The notes beneath the pieces were generated by a model. The model made no database searches. It was not told where the DNA came from and was given only the letters and a program-made list of their open reading frames with translations. DNA of 10,929 nt from an uncultured Eubacteriales bacterium (GTDB lineage Bacteria > Bacillota_A > Clostridia > Christensenellales > Aristaeellaceae), in NCBI GenBank assembly GCA_902803675.1, contig CADCQZ010000472.1, positions 1 through 10,929 of the forward strand. Reading direction: 5' to 3'. The position numbers and the translations under genes were made by a program. Shown in pieces: positions 1 to 6,339 of this stretch (positions are counted from its first letter, which is position 1; each line of letters begins with the position of its first letter).

Positions 1-120
1 CCCCTGCAGTGTGTAAGAAGCCGAGCAGGCCGTCAGGGCCCGCAGCTCCGTTTCCTGGCAGCAGGCTCTCCCGGCGTCCACCCGGGCCGTCTCCGCCCGG
101 CACTCGGAGGAGAAGCTCAT
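1..120 (-). CDS. whiA: WhiA, DNA-binding division/sporulation regulator (N-terminal part)
   Basis: Only the first 40 codons are in the window; the gene runs off the left edge. The translation starts MSFSSECRAETARV, followed by a paired cysteine (CC, residues 20-21) and an ETELRALTAC stretch. This matches the well-known WhiA opening (MSFS...E, then CC..AEL.AL), which begins its degenerate LAGLIDADG-like domain. WhiA is a cytoplasmic DNA-binding protein of Gram-positive bacteria, linked to sporulation septation in Streptomyces and to cell division in Bacillus. The ATG at 120 overlaps the murB stop codon by four bases (ATGA), so translation is probably coupled. GGAG-type bases at the end of murB can act as the ribosome site. 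The C-terminal helix-turn-helix domain cannot be seen. Recognition rests on a short segment, but the pattern is distinctive. Confidence 0.85.
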   Translation of the reverse strand, partial: MSFSSECRAETARVDAGRACCQETELRALTACSASYTLQG

Positions 121-1034
121 ACGCTTCTCCCCTCCCGGTCGAACACAGCCACTTCCATCTCCAGATCCACCCCGTAGCGGTCACGGACGGACGCGCAGAT
201 CCGGTCCTTCAGGGCCAGGATGTCCGCGCAGGAGGCGTCTCCGGTATTGATGACGAAGCCCGCGTGCTTGGGGCTCACCATGGCGCCGCCCACGCTCACG
301 CCCTTGAGCCCGGCCCCGTCGATCAGCGCGCCGGCGTAATAGCCCTCAGGCCGCTTGAAGAAAGAGCCCGCGCTGGGATACTCCAGGGGCTGGGAGGCCC
401 GGCGCTTCTCCTGGAGCTCGCGCATCCTTGAGCGGATGGCCTCCCGGTCCCCCGGAGCGAGCTTGAGCACCGCCGAGAGCACCACGCCGCCCCGGCGGGC
501 CCGGCTGGTGCGATATCCGAAGGCCATGTCAGATGCGCTCACGCGGCGGATCTCCCCGTCCTCATAGAGATCCACGCTCTCCGTCACGTCCGCCATGCAG
601 CCCCCGTAGGCGCCGGCGTTCATGAAAACGCCGCCGCCCAGGGTGCCCGGGATGCCGTGGGCGAATTCCAGCCCCGTGAGAGCGTTGTCCAGGGCGAAGG
701 CGGCCGCGGCCTTGAGCGTGGCGCCGGCTTCGACCTTGAGCCGGTCACCGTCCATTAGCGTGATCCCCGTCAGGTACCGGGCGGGGCTGATCAGGGGCGC
801 GGAACAGCCCTCGTCCGAAAACAGGGTGTTGGTGCCCCTGCCCAGGACGATCGGGGACAGGCCCTCCCCCCGCAGGAGATCCAGCGCCTCCGTGAACGCT
901 TCCGGGGTGCGCGGGCAGATAAGGATGTCCGCTTCCCCGCCCACACGAAAGCTGGTGAGCCCCTTCAGGGAGACTTTTTTCGATATCTCAAGGCCGCCGA
1001 TCTCCTCGAGCGCCTTCAGCTGCCGCTCAGTCAT
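117..1034 (-). CDS. murB: UDP-N-acetylenolpyruvoylglucosamine reductase
   Basis: MurB reduces UDP-GlcNAc-enolpyruvate to UDP-MurNAc with NADPH and FAD, in the cytoplasmic phase of peptidoglycan synthesis. The 305-residue protein has the FAD-binding motif VLGRGTN (63-69) and the glycine-rich GIPGTLGGGVFMNAGAYGG (127-145). FGYRTSR (172-178) carries the conserved Arg175. SAGSFF (221-226) holds the proton-donor Ser224, and LEMEV (291-295) holds the C-terminal catalytic Glu294. Length and the short C-terminal part fit the type II enzymes of Gram-positives. I chose the ATG at 1034 over a GTG at 1067 because it has a GGAGG site at a good distance and forms a four-base ATGA overlap with the manA stop. 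Its own stop overlaps the whiA start in the same way. All key residues are present, so it should be active. Confidence 0.97.
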   Translation of the reverse strand: MTERQLKALEEIGGLEISKKVSLKGLTSFRVGGEADILICPRTPEAFTEALDLLRGEGLSPIVLGRGTNTLFSDEGCSAPLISPARYLTGITLMDGDRLKVEAGATLKAAAAFALDNALTGLEFAHGIPGTLGGGVFMNAGAYGGCMADVTESVDLYEDGEIRRVSASDMAFGYRTSRARRGGVVLSAVLKLAPGDREAIRSRMRELQEKRRASQPLEYPSAGSFFKRPEGYYAGALIDGAGLKGVSVGGAMVSPKHAGFVINTGDASCADILALKDRICASVRDRYGVDLEMEVAVFDREGRSV

Positions 1035-1978
1035 AGATCCTCCAAAGTGGGATAAGCCAGAAGGCACTCATCCGTATCCAGGGCCGCGGGCCCCATGTCC
1101 GCCGGGAGGAAGACCGTCTCGCCCGGAGCCAGCTCCATACGGGATCCCGCGCAGGTGAGCACCGTCCTCTTGAGCGCCGTCAGCAGCCTGAAGCGCTCCG
1201 GCTCCGGCGGGAGCTCCTCTCCCCGGGCATCGTGGATCCGCTGAAGGGAAAAGAACTTCTCCCGGAGCAGCTGCTCCCGGGTACCGCTCAGGCGGCGCGG
1301 CGCGACGGCCACGCCGGAGAAATCCAGGTCCGCCACGTCCGCGGCCTGCTGAACGTGCAGGGGACGGGAGCGGCCCTGAGCGTCCTTCCGGTCCCAGTCA
1401 TAGAGGCGGTAGGTGATATCGCTGGACTGCTGGATCTCATAGAGCACGATGCCGCGGCCGATGGCGTGCACCGTGCCCGAGGGGATGAAATAGACCTCCC
1501 CCGGCCGGACGGTGACCCGGCGCAGATGATCCCGGAGAGCCCCGGTCCCGCTCAGGCGCACAAGATCGTCCCGGGACGCCACATCCTTCAGGCCGTAGAC
1601 CAGCTGGGCGCCCTCGTCCGCCGCGAGGATGTACCAGGCCTCGGTCTTCCCCATGCCGCCGTAACGCGCGGCGTAAGCGTCATCCGGATGGACCTGCACC
1701 GACAGGGTGTCCCGGGCGTCCAGGATCTTGATCAAAAGGGGGAAGGGCCCTTTCACCCCGGTGCCGGCCGCTTTATCGCCCCATCGGGCCAGATAATCCG
1801 CGAAAGCCGTGCCGTCTTCCAGGGTGCAGTTCATGCCGGGGATCGCGGATACCTCCAGGCTCTCCCCGGTGGTCTCATCCGGGATGTCACGGCCGTACAG
1901 GCTCTTTAAGCGGGTGCCGCCCCAGGGCGTCTGGGACCCGTGGCGGTAATAAGGCAGCAGTTTTTCAGGCTTGAGCAT
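1031..1978 (-). CDS. manA: Mannose-6-phosphate isomerase, class I (short form)
   Basis: This zinc enzyme interconverts mannose-6-phosphate and fructose-6-phosphate, linking mannose use or mannosylation to glycolysis. The protein is 315 residues, the size of the Bacillus-type short form. The metal-binding pattern is intact: Q95 and H97 in VQVHPDD, E113 in GKTEAWY, and H171 in PSGTVHAIG. The family stretch SSDITYRLYDWDR (185-197) follows. The ATG at 1978 has a TGGAGGA ribosome site at 1984-1990. A promoter lies at 2021-2049. It is the first gene of the manA-murB-whiA operon and overlaps murB by four bases. Its product, fructose-6-phosphate, is also the entry point to amino-sugar synthesis upstream of MurB, which gives a plausible but unproven reason for the pairing. 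Confidence 0.96.
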   Translation of the reverse strand: MLKPEKLLPYYRHGSQTPWGGTRLKSLYGRDIPDETTGESLEVSAIPGMNCTLEDGTAFADYLARWGDKAAGTGVKGPFPLLIKILDARDTLSVQVHPDDAYAARYGGMGKTEAWYILAADEGAQLVYGLKDVASRDDLVRLSGTGALRDHLRRVTVRPGEVYFIPSGTVHAIGRGIVLYEIQQSSDITYRLYDWDRKDAQGRSRPLHVQQAADVADLDFSGVAVAPRRLSGTREQLLREKFFSLQRIHDARGEELPPEPERFRLLTALKRTVLTCAGSRMELAPGETVFLPADMGPAALDTDECLLAYPTLEDL

Positions 1979-2020
1979 CGCGATCCTCCAAGGTTTCAGA
2001 ATGATTTTCTCCTGTGATGT

Positions 2021-2049
2021 ATTGTATCACGCGGGCAGGGGTTTTACAA
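2021..2049 (-). promoter_or_regulatory. Sigma-A-type promoter of the manA-murB-whiA operon
   Basis: Read on the minus strand, TTGTAA (2044-2049) and TACAAT (2021-2026) are separated by exactly 17 bases. Transcription would start near 2014, giving a leader of about 36 bases before the manA start. It is back to back with the plus-strand promoter, with only nine bases between the two -35 boxes, so the two may compete or share control. Confidence 0.75.
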
Positions 2050-2058
2050 TCCGTCCCG

Positions 2059-2087
2059 TTGCCAAACGATGGCTCACACGGTAAAAT
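2059..2087 (+). promoter_or_regulatory. Sigma-A-type promoter of the orphan ATPase gene
   Basis: TTGCCA (2059-2064) and TAAAAT (2082-2087) are 17 bases apart. Transcription would start near 2094, about 35 bases before the ATG at 2129. The intergenic stretch 1979-2128 is AT-richer than its surroundings and holds this and the divergent manA promoter. Confidence 0.75.
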
Positions 2088-2097
2088 AGCCCCGAAG

Positions 2098-2116
2098 AGG
2101 CCTGTCCACAGGGCCT
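2098..2116 (+). other. Small hairpin in the ATPase leader
   Basis: AGGCC (2098-2102) pairs with GGCCT (2112-2116), with a possible T-G pair inside. The hairpin would start within a few bases of the predicted transcript start and ends directly before the GGGAGGA ribosome site at 2117-2123. It could stabilise the 5' end or tune translation. A five-pair stem in GC-rich DNA can also occur by chance. Confidence 0.3.
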
Positions 2117-2128
2117 GGGAGGACCGGT

Positions 2129-2863
2129 ATGACGGACAAGAACGAGCTCATCATCAGAGGGCTGGCCATCGACTGGAGCGCGGTCGACCCTGACAGCTAT
2201 ATAAGGCGGATCCCCGCCGTGAGGGATATCCGTGAACTTGCATTCCGCGCCCCCGTCACTTTCTTCACGGGGGAGAACGGCAGCGGGAAATCCACCCTTC
2301 TGGAGGCCGTCGCCGTGAGCTGCGGCTTCAACCCGGAGGGCGGCACGCGGAATTACCGGTTCTCCACCTACGATTCCCATTCAGACCTGGCCGGTGCCGT
2401 CCGGCTCATCAGGGGGCCCCGGAAAGCCGCCTGGGGATACTTTCTGAGAGCGGAGAGCTTCTACAATGTGGCCACGGCGGAGGAAGGATACTCCAGAGGC
2501 CCCGGCGGAGTTCCCCGGCACTACCACGAGCGATCCCACGGCGAGAGCTTCCTGGACCTGGCCCAAACGAACTTTGCCCCCGGCGGGCTGTACCTGCTGG
2601 ACGAGCCCGAGGCCGCGTTGTCCCCCCAGCGGCAGCTGACGCTGATGGCGCTGATGGCCCGCTGCGCCGGGGAGGGCTCCCAGATCATCGCGGCCACCCA
2701 CTCCCCCATCCTGCTGGGCCTGCCGGGCGCCGGGATCCTCAGTTTCGACGGGGGCAGGATCCATCCCTGCGCCTATGAGGACACGGACAGCTATAAGGTC
2801 ACCGAGATGTTCATCAAAAACCGCCGTCAGGTGCTGCACAGGCTCCTGGCGGAGGATGACTGA
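2129..2863 (+). CDS. Stand-alone ABC/SMC-type AAA ATPase of unknown role
   Basis: This 244-residue cytoplasmic protein resembles the small predicted ATPases I associate with COG3910. It contains a Walker A motif GENGSGKST (48-56), an ABC-signature-like SHGES (136-140), a Walker B LYLLDEPE (154-161) with catalytic Glu159, and a switch histidine in ATHSP (H191). The DEPEAALS segment is typical of RecF/SMC/OLD-like ATPases rather than membrane transporters. No membrane segments, coiled-coil insert or nuclease domain follow; the protein ends soon after the ATPase core. Translation starts at 2129, five bases after GGGAGGA. The gene stands alone between its own promoter and a terminator, so no partner can be read from context. 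Nucleotide binding is clear from the motifs. The biological role is unknown to me. Confidence 0.9.
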   Translation: MTDKNELIIRGLAIDWSAVDPDSYIRRIPAVRDIRELAFRAPVTFFTGENGSGKSTLLEAVAVSCGFNPEGGTRNYRFSTYDSHSDLAGAVRLIRGPRKAAWGYFLRAESFYNVATAEEGYSRGPGGVPRHYHERSHGESFLDLAQTNFAPGGLYLLDEPEAALSPQRQLTLMALMARCAGEGSQIIAATHSPILLGLPGAGILSFDGGRIHPCAYEDTDSYKVTEMFIKNRRQVLHRLLAEDD

Positions 2864-2881
2864 GGTCACCGGTCTCACTGA

Positions 2882-2908
2882 AAAAGAGCCCCTCCGGGAG
2901 GCTCTTTT
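2882..2908. terminator. Bidirectional intrinsic terminator between convergent genes
   Basis: AAAAGAGCC (2882-2890) and GGCTCTTTT (2900-2908) form a nine-pair stem around a nine-base loop. On the plus strand the right arm ends in four T; on the minus strand the other arm ends in five T. It sits between the ATPase gene (stop at 2863) and the end of the GNAT gene (stop at 2922), so it can end both transcripts. Confidence 0.85.
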
Positions 2909-2921
2909 ATGATGGAAAGAT

Positions 2922-3407
2922 CTATTCGGCCTCATCCCGCTTCACGCTGAAGCGGATCATGCGGCCGTAAAGGGTGTTTTCCGGTCCGCTGCCGGGGATG
3001 GGCACAGCGCCCACGGAACGGCTGTAAAAGCCCGCTGCCTCATCGCACCAGCCGATGACAGCGTAGCCGTACCCGGCCTCGCGCATGGCCTCAAGGGTGC
3101 GTATCAGCAGCGCGCGGCCCACGCCCAGGCCCCTCAGGGACTCATCCACACCGATGGGGCCGAAATACCCTTTCGCCGTAGCGTCATAGCAGGAAAAGCC
3201 CACGCACTGCCCGTCCTTGCGGGCGATGAAACAGGATCCCGGGCAGGCCGCCAGGGCCGCGGCGCATTCCCCGCGCCAGCCCTTGCCGAAAGTGTCCGTG
3301 ACCCAGGTGAGGATCCTTTCCCGGTCCGGGGCCAGGGCGCGGCGGATAGAGACCCCCTCCGGCTCCCGGTACTCAGGCAGGGTGTACAGGTTGACGAGCA
3401 TATCCAT
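2922..3407 (-). CDS. GNAT-family N-acetyltransferase
   Basis: This 161-residue protein should transfer an acetyl group from acetyl-CoA to an amine; the substrate cannot be told. The acetyl-CoA-binding motif A is clear: GPIGVDESLRGLGVGRALL (83-101) contains R-G-L-G-V-G (92-97), the expected Q/RxxGxG/A loop. A later GFYSRSVGA segment (126-134) matches the usual C-terminal AxxfYxkxGF-like region. I chose the ATG at 3407, seven bases from an AAAGGA site, rather than a TTG at 3455, which lacks a good site and would overlap the previous gene. There is a 37-base gap to the nucleoside phosphorylase gene upstream. It is the last gene of the five-gene operon and is followed by the terminator at 2882-2908. 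Confidence 0.88.
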   Translation of the reverse strand: MDMLVNLYTLPEYREPEGVSIRRALAPDRERILTWVTDTFGKGWRGECAAALAACPGSCFIARKDGQCVGFSCYDATAKGYFGPIGVDESLRGLGVGRALLIRTLEAMREAGYGYAVIGWCDEAAGFYSRSVGAVPIPGSGPENTLYGRMIRFSVKRDEAE

Positions 3408-3414
3408 AAGATCA

Positions 3415-3420
3415 TCCTTT
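3415..3420 (-). promoter_or_regulatory. Ribosome binding site that sets the GNAT start
   Basis: On the minus strand AAAGGA lies seven bases before the ATG at 3407. It argues against the longer reading that begins at the TTG at 3455. Confidence 0.7.
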
Positions 3421-3444
3421 CCGACTTGAAAAGTCTGACGCGCC

Positions 3445-4197
3445 TCAGCCGCCAAACGCCTCTGCCGCTTTGAGAGCGGCCCGGGCGGCCATGGCCGCGT
3501 GGCTCACGGGCAGGGCGCCCATGGTGCGTTTCTCCCATCCGGAGGGGAGCAGGGCGTCCATCGTGTAGAAGAACTGATAGACCTCCCAGCCATGGAAGGC
3601 CGCGGCGGCGAAGATGGAGGCGCACTCCATGTCCACGGCGATACAGCCGTCGCGCCGCCTTTTTTCGGTGTTGCTCTCAGTTTCCCGGTAGAAAGCGTCG
3701 GTGGTCCACACCGGGCCGGTCTCGCACGGGAACCCTTCCCGGGTGAGCACCTCCCGCAGCGCGCCGCAGGTGGGGATCCCGACCCAGTCCCCGGGCGCCA
3801 TGTAGTGATAACTGGTGCCCTCGTCCCGGTACGCCTTATCCGGCAGGATCATTTCGCCGCTGCCGCCGGGGGTGAGCCGCCCGCAGGACCCGCAGAAGAT
3901 CATGCGCCTGACCCCCAGGGCGAACAGCTCCTCGGACAGAGCCACGGCGCAGGGGCCGCCCAGGGGCACCGGCCAGCGGCCCAGGGAGAGCCCCCGATAG
4001 TCGAACCGTTCCAGCGCGGGCCTGAAGGAGGCGGACTTCATCGTCAGGACCGTTTCCCCCGGATACCGCCTCAGCTCGTCCATGACCGCGCCGGAGAAGG
4101 TGCCGATGACGGTCTCGGGCACCGGCCCCGCCGTGTCCCGGTCGGCATGCGGGCGGATCATGGGCGCGGAGAAGGGGTCAAAACTGTTCACGATCAT
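3445..4197 (-). CDS. Nucleoside phosphorylase, uridine phosphorylase-like
   Basis: Members of this family split nucleosides with phosphate into a base and ribose-1-phosphate; some relatives are hydrolases. The 250-residue length matches the PNP/UDP family. Visible marks are the phosphate-site-like GSCGRL (103-108), DEGTSYHY (125-132), WTTDAFYRE (164-172) and the nucleoside-binding VDMECASIF (188-196), with the ribose-contacting Met190-Glu191 pair. I place it with the uridine phosphorylase-like group (COG2820 type), but the substrate could be another nucleoside. The ATG at 4197 follows GGGAGG closely and overlaps the tex stop by four bases (ATGA), so the two are likely translationally coupled. 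It could serve nucleoside salvage. A link to the RNA-related Tex upstream is only a guess. Confidence 0.88.
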   Translation of the reverse strand: MIVNSFDPFSAPMIRPHADRDTAGPVPETVIGTFSGAVMDELRRYPGETVLTMKSASFRPALERFDYRGLSLGRWPVPLGGPCAVALSEELFALGVRRMIFCGSCGRLTPGGSGEMILPDKAYRDEGTSYHYMAPGDWVGIPTCGALREVLTREGFPCETGPVWTTDAFYRETESNTEKRRRDGCIAVDMECASIFAAAAFHGWEVYQFFYTMDALLPSGWEKRTMGALPVSHAAMAARAALKAAEAFGG

Positions 4198-6329
4198 GTT
4201 TTTCCTCCCTGACTGCCCGGGGGCAGCATGGACAGGCTGATGCGCCCCCTGGCCCTGTCCACTTCCACCACCCAGACATCCACCACATCCCCGGTGCTGA
4301 CCAGCTCGGAAGGATGGCGGATAAAGCGTTCCGACATGCGGCTGACGTGCACCAGGCCGTCCTCGTGCACGCCGATGTCCACGAAGGCCCCGAAATCCAC
4401 CACGTTGCGCACCGTGCCTTTAAGAGCCATGCCCGGCGCCAGATCCTCCAGGCTCATCACGTCCCGGCGCAGCACCGGCGGCGGCAGATCGTCCCGGGGA
4501 TCCCGTCCAGGCTTTTCAAGCTCGTCCAGGATATCGCTCATGGTCATGGGCCCCACACCGCAGACGGCCGCCAGACGGTCGATGCCGTATCCTTCCGCGG
4601 CCGAACGCACCCCCGCGCCCGCGGGATGTTTCAGTTCCTTCAGGGCCGCGGCCGCCGCGGCGTAGCTCTCCGGATGGACGGCTGTGCGGTCCAGGGGCTC
4701 GGGGCTCTCCCGCAGGCGCAGGAAGCCCGCGCACTGCTCGAAGGCCCGGGGGCCCATCTTGGGCACCTTTTTGAGATCCTTCCGGGTGGAGATGCCCGCC
4801 GTATCCCGGTAAGATACGATGTTCTCCGCCAGCTTCGGCCCGATGCCCGCCACATGGGAGAGCAGCTGCGCGCTGGCGGTGGACAGCTCCACGCCCACGA
4901 AATTGACGCAGTCCTCCACCACGTTCTCCAGGGCGCGGGTGAGCTCGGCCTGGTCCATGTCGTGCTGGTACTGGCCCACACCGATGGCCTTGGGATCGAT
5001 CTTGACCAGCTCCGCCAGGGGATCCTGCAGACGGCGGGCGATGGACACGGCACTGCGCAGGGACACATCCATCTCCGGGAATTCCTCCGCTCCCAGCTTC
5101 GACGCGGAGTAGACCGACGCGCCCGCCTCGGACACGATCATATACTCAACGCCGGGCATCTCCGCGAGCAGGGACACGATGAAGGCCTCGCTCTCCCGGG
5201 AAGCGGTGCCGTTGCCGATGGCCACGGCGGTAAAGCCGGTGCGCCTGCGGGCGTCCAGGATCCACTCCCGGGCCCGGGCTTTCCCCTGTTCCTGTCCCGG
5301 CAGGGTGAAATGCCCCACGCCGGTCAAAAGCACCCGGCCCGACGCGTCCACCACCGCCAGTTTGCAGCCGGTCCTGAACCCCGGATCCACGCCCAGGGTG
5401 ACCCGGCCCCGCACCGGGGGCTGCATCAGCAGGTGCCTCAGGTTCTCGCTGAAGACCTTGAGCGCGTCGGAAGCGGCGCGCTCGGTCATGCCGGAGCGGA
5501 TCTCCCGCTCCAGGGACGGTGCCATCAGGCGGCGCCAGGCGTCCTCGCAGGAAAGACGGATCTGCTCCGCGCAGGGCCCGGGACGTAAGAACGCGCGCCG
5601 GATCACGGGCAGCACCTCATCCTCATCCGCCTGGAAGCGGACCTTGAGAAAGCCCTCTTTCTCGCCCCGGTCCACCGCCAGGACCCGGTGACCGGGCATC
5701 CGGGCCGGCGTGTCCGTATAGGCTTTGTAATTCCCGTACACGCCTTCATCTTCCCCCGTAAGGGACGTGACGATGCGTCCGTGAGCCCACAGGAAAGCCC
5801 GCAGCCGCGCCCTCAAGGCGGGATCCTCGCTGATGCGCTCACACAGGATGTCCCGGGCGCCCCGGAGGGCTTCATCCGTATCCGGGACGCCCTTGTCCGG
5901 ATCCACAAAGGGCCCGGCCAGAGCCTCGGGATCGCCCCGCTGGAGAAGAAGGCTGTCCGCCAGGGGCTCCAGACCCTTTTCCCGGGCCGCGGAAGCCCGG
6001 GTGCGGCGTTTGGGCCGCCAGGGGCGGTAGAGGTCCTCCAGCTCGGTGACGTTGGCGGCCTCCCCCACCCTGCGGATCAGGTCCGGGTCCGTCACGCCCT
6101 GCTCATCAAGGGCCCGCAGGATCTCGGACCGCCTCGTGTCCAGCCGCCTGTAACGGGCAAGGCGCTCTTCCAGATCCCTCAGGACCGTATCGTCAAGGCC
6201 GCCCGTCACTTCCTTCCGGTACCGGGCGATAAAGGGCACGGTATTGCCTTCGTCCAGGAGCCTGACAGCGCTCGAGACTTTCTCGGCGGGGAGTTCCAGG
6301 GCCCGGGACAGTTCACGGATGAGTTCCAT
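4194..6329 (-). CDS. tex: Tex, S1-domain RNA-binding transcription accessory protein
   Basis: Tex is a widely conserved cytoplasmic nucleic-acid-binding protein related to the eukaryotic elongation factor Spt6. Its 711 residues match the Bacillus YdcI size. The N-terminal helical part contains GNTVPFIARYRKE and the DLYRPWRPKRRTRA region. The YqgF/RNase H-like domain begins near residue 310 with LGVDPGFRTGCKLAV. The helix-hairpin-helix region with VAGIGPKLAENIV lies near 493-540, followed by a second helical part. An S1 domain starting LKGTVRNVVDFGAFVDIG covers about 633-700. All the usual modules are present and in order. The ATG at 6329 has AAGGTG upstream and follows the permease stop by ten bases. 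The gene sits between an ABC transporter and a nucleoside phosphorylase in one operon. Confidence 0.97.
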   Translation of the reverse strand: MELIRELSRALELPAEKVSSAVRLLDEGNTVPFIARYRKEVTGGLDDTVLRDLEERLARYRRLDTRRSEILRALDEQGVTDPDLIRRVGEAANVTELEDLYRPWRPKRRTRASAAREKGLEPLADSLLLQRGDPEALAGPFVDPDKGVPDTDEALRGARDILCERISEDPALRARLRAFLWAHGRIVTSLTGEDEGVYGNYKAYTDTPARMPGHRVLAVDRGEKEGFLKVRFQADEDEVLPVIRRAFLRPGPCAEQIRLSCEDAWRRLMAPSLEREIRSGMTERAASDALKVFSENLRHLLMQPPVRGRVTLGVDPGFRTGCKLAVVDASGRVLLTGVGHFTLPGQEQGKARAREWILDARRRTGFTAVAIGNGTASRESEAFIVSLLAEMPGVEYMIVSEAGASVYSASKLGAEEFPEMDVSLRSAVSIARRLQDPLAELVKIDPKAIGVGQYQHDMDQAELTRALENVVEDCVNFVGVELSTASAQLLSHVAGIGPKLAENIVSYRDTAGISTRKDLKKVPKMGPRAFEQCAGFLRLRESPEPLDRTAVHPESYAAAAAALKELKHPAGAGVRSAAEGYGIDRLAAVCGVGPMTMSDILDELEKPGRDPRDDLPPPVLRRDVMSLEDLAPGMALKGTVRNVVDFGAFVDIGVHEDGLVHVSRMSERFIRHPSELVSTGDVVDVWVVEVDRARGRISLSMLPPGSQGGKT

Positions 6330-6339
6330 TCAATACACC

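Noticed and set aside
1035..1067. A longer murB start at a GTG
   Set aside because: The extra 11 residues are not part of the MurB pattern, and the ATG at 1034 has a better ribosome site and the same ATGA coupling seen at the murB-whiA junction.
1232..1909. A 225-codon plus-strand open frame opposite manA
   Set aside because: It lies entirely within the intact manA gene and has no family resemblance or start signals.
2922..2935. The possibility that the GNAT gene is truncated by the nearby terminator
   Set aside because: The protein reaches the normal family length with its C-terminal region present, and the terminator lies beyond the stop codon.
3499..4212. A 237-codon plus-strand open frame opposite the nucleoside phosphorylase
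   Set aside because: It is antisense to a complete enzyme, and its Pro/Gly/His-rich composition is typical of a shadow frame.
4314..5588. A 424-codon plus-strand open frame opposite tex
   Set aside because: It has no domain, no convincing ribosome site and a low-complexity composition. The minus strand carries an intact Tex protein across the whole stretch.
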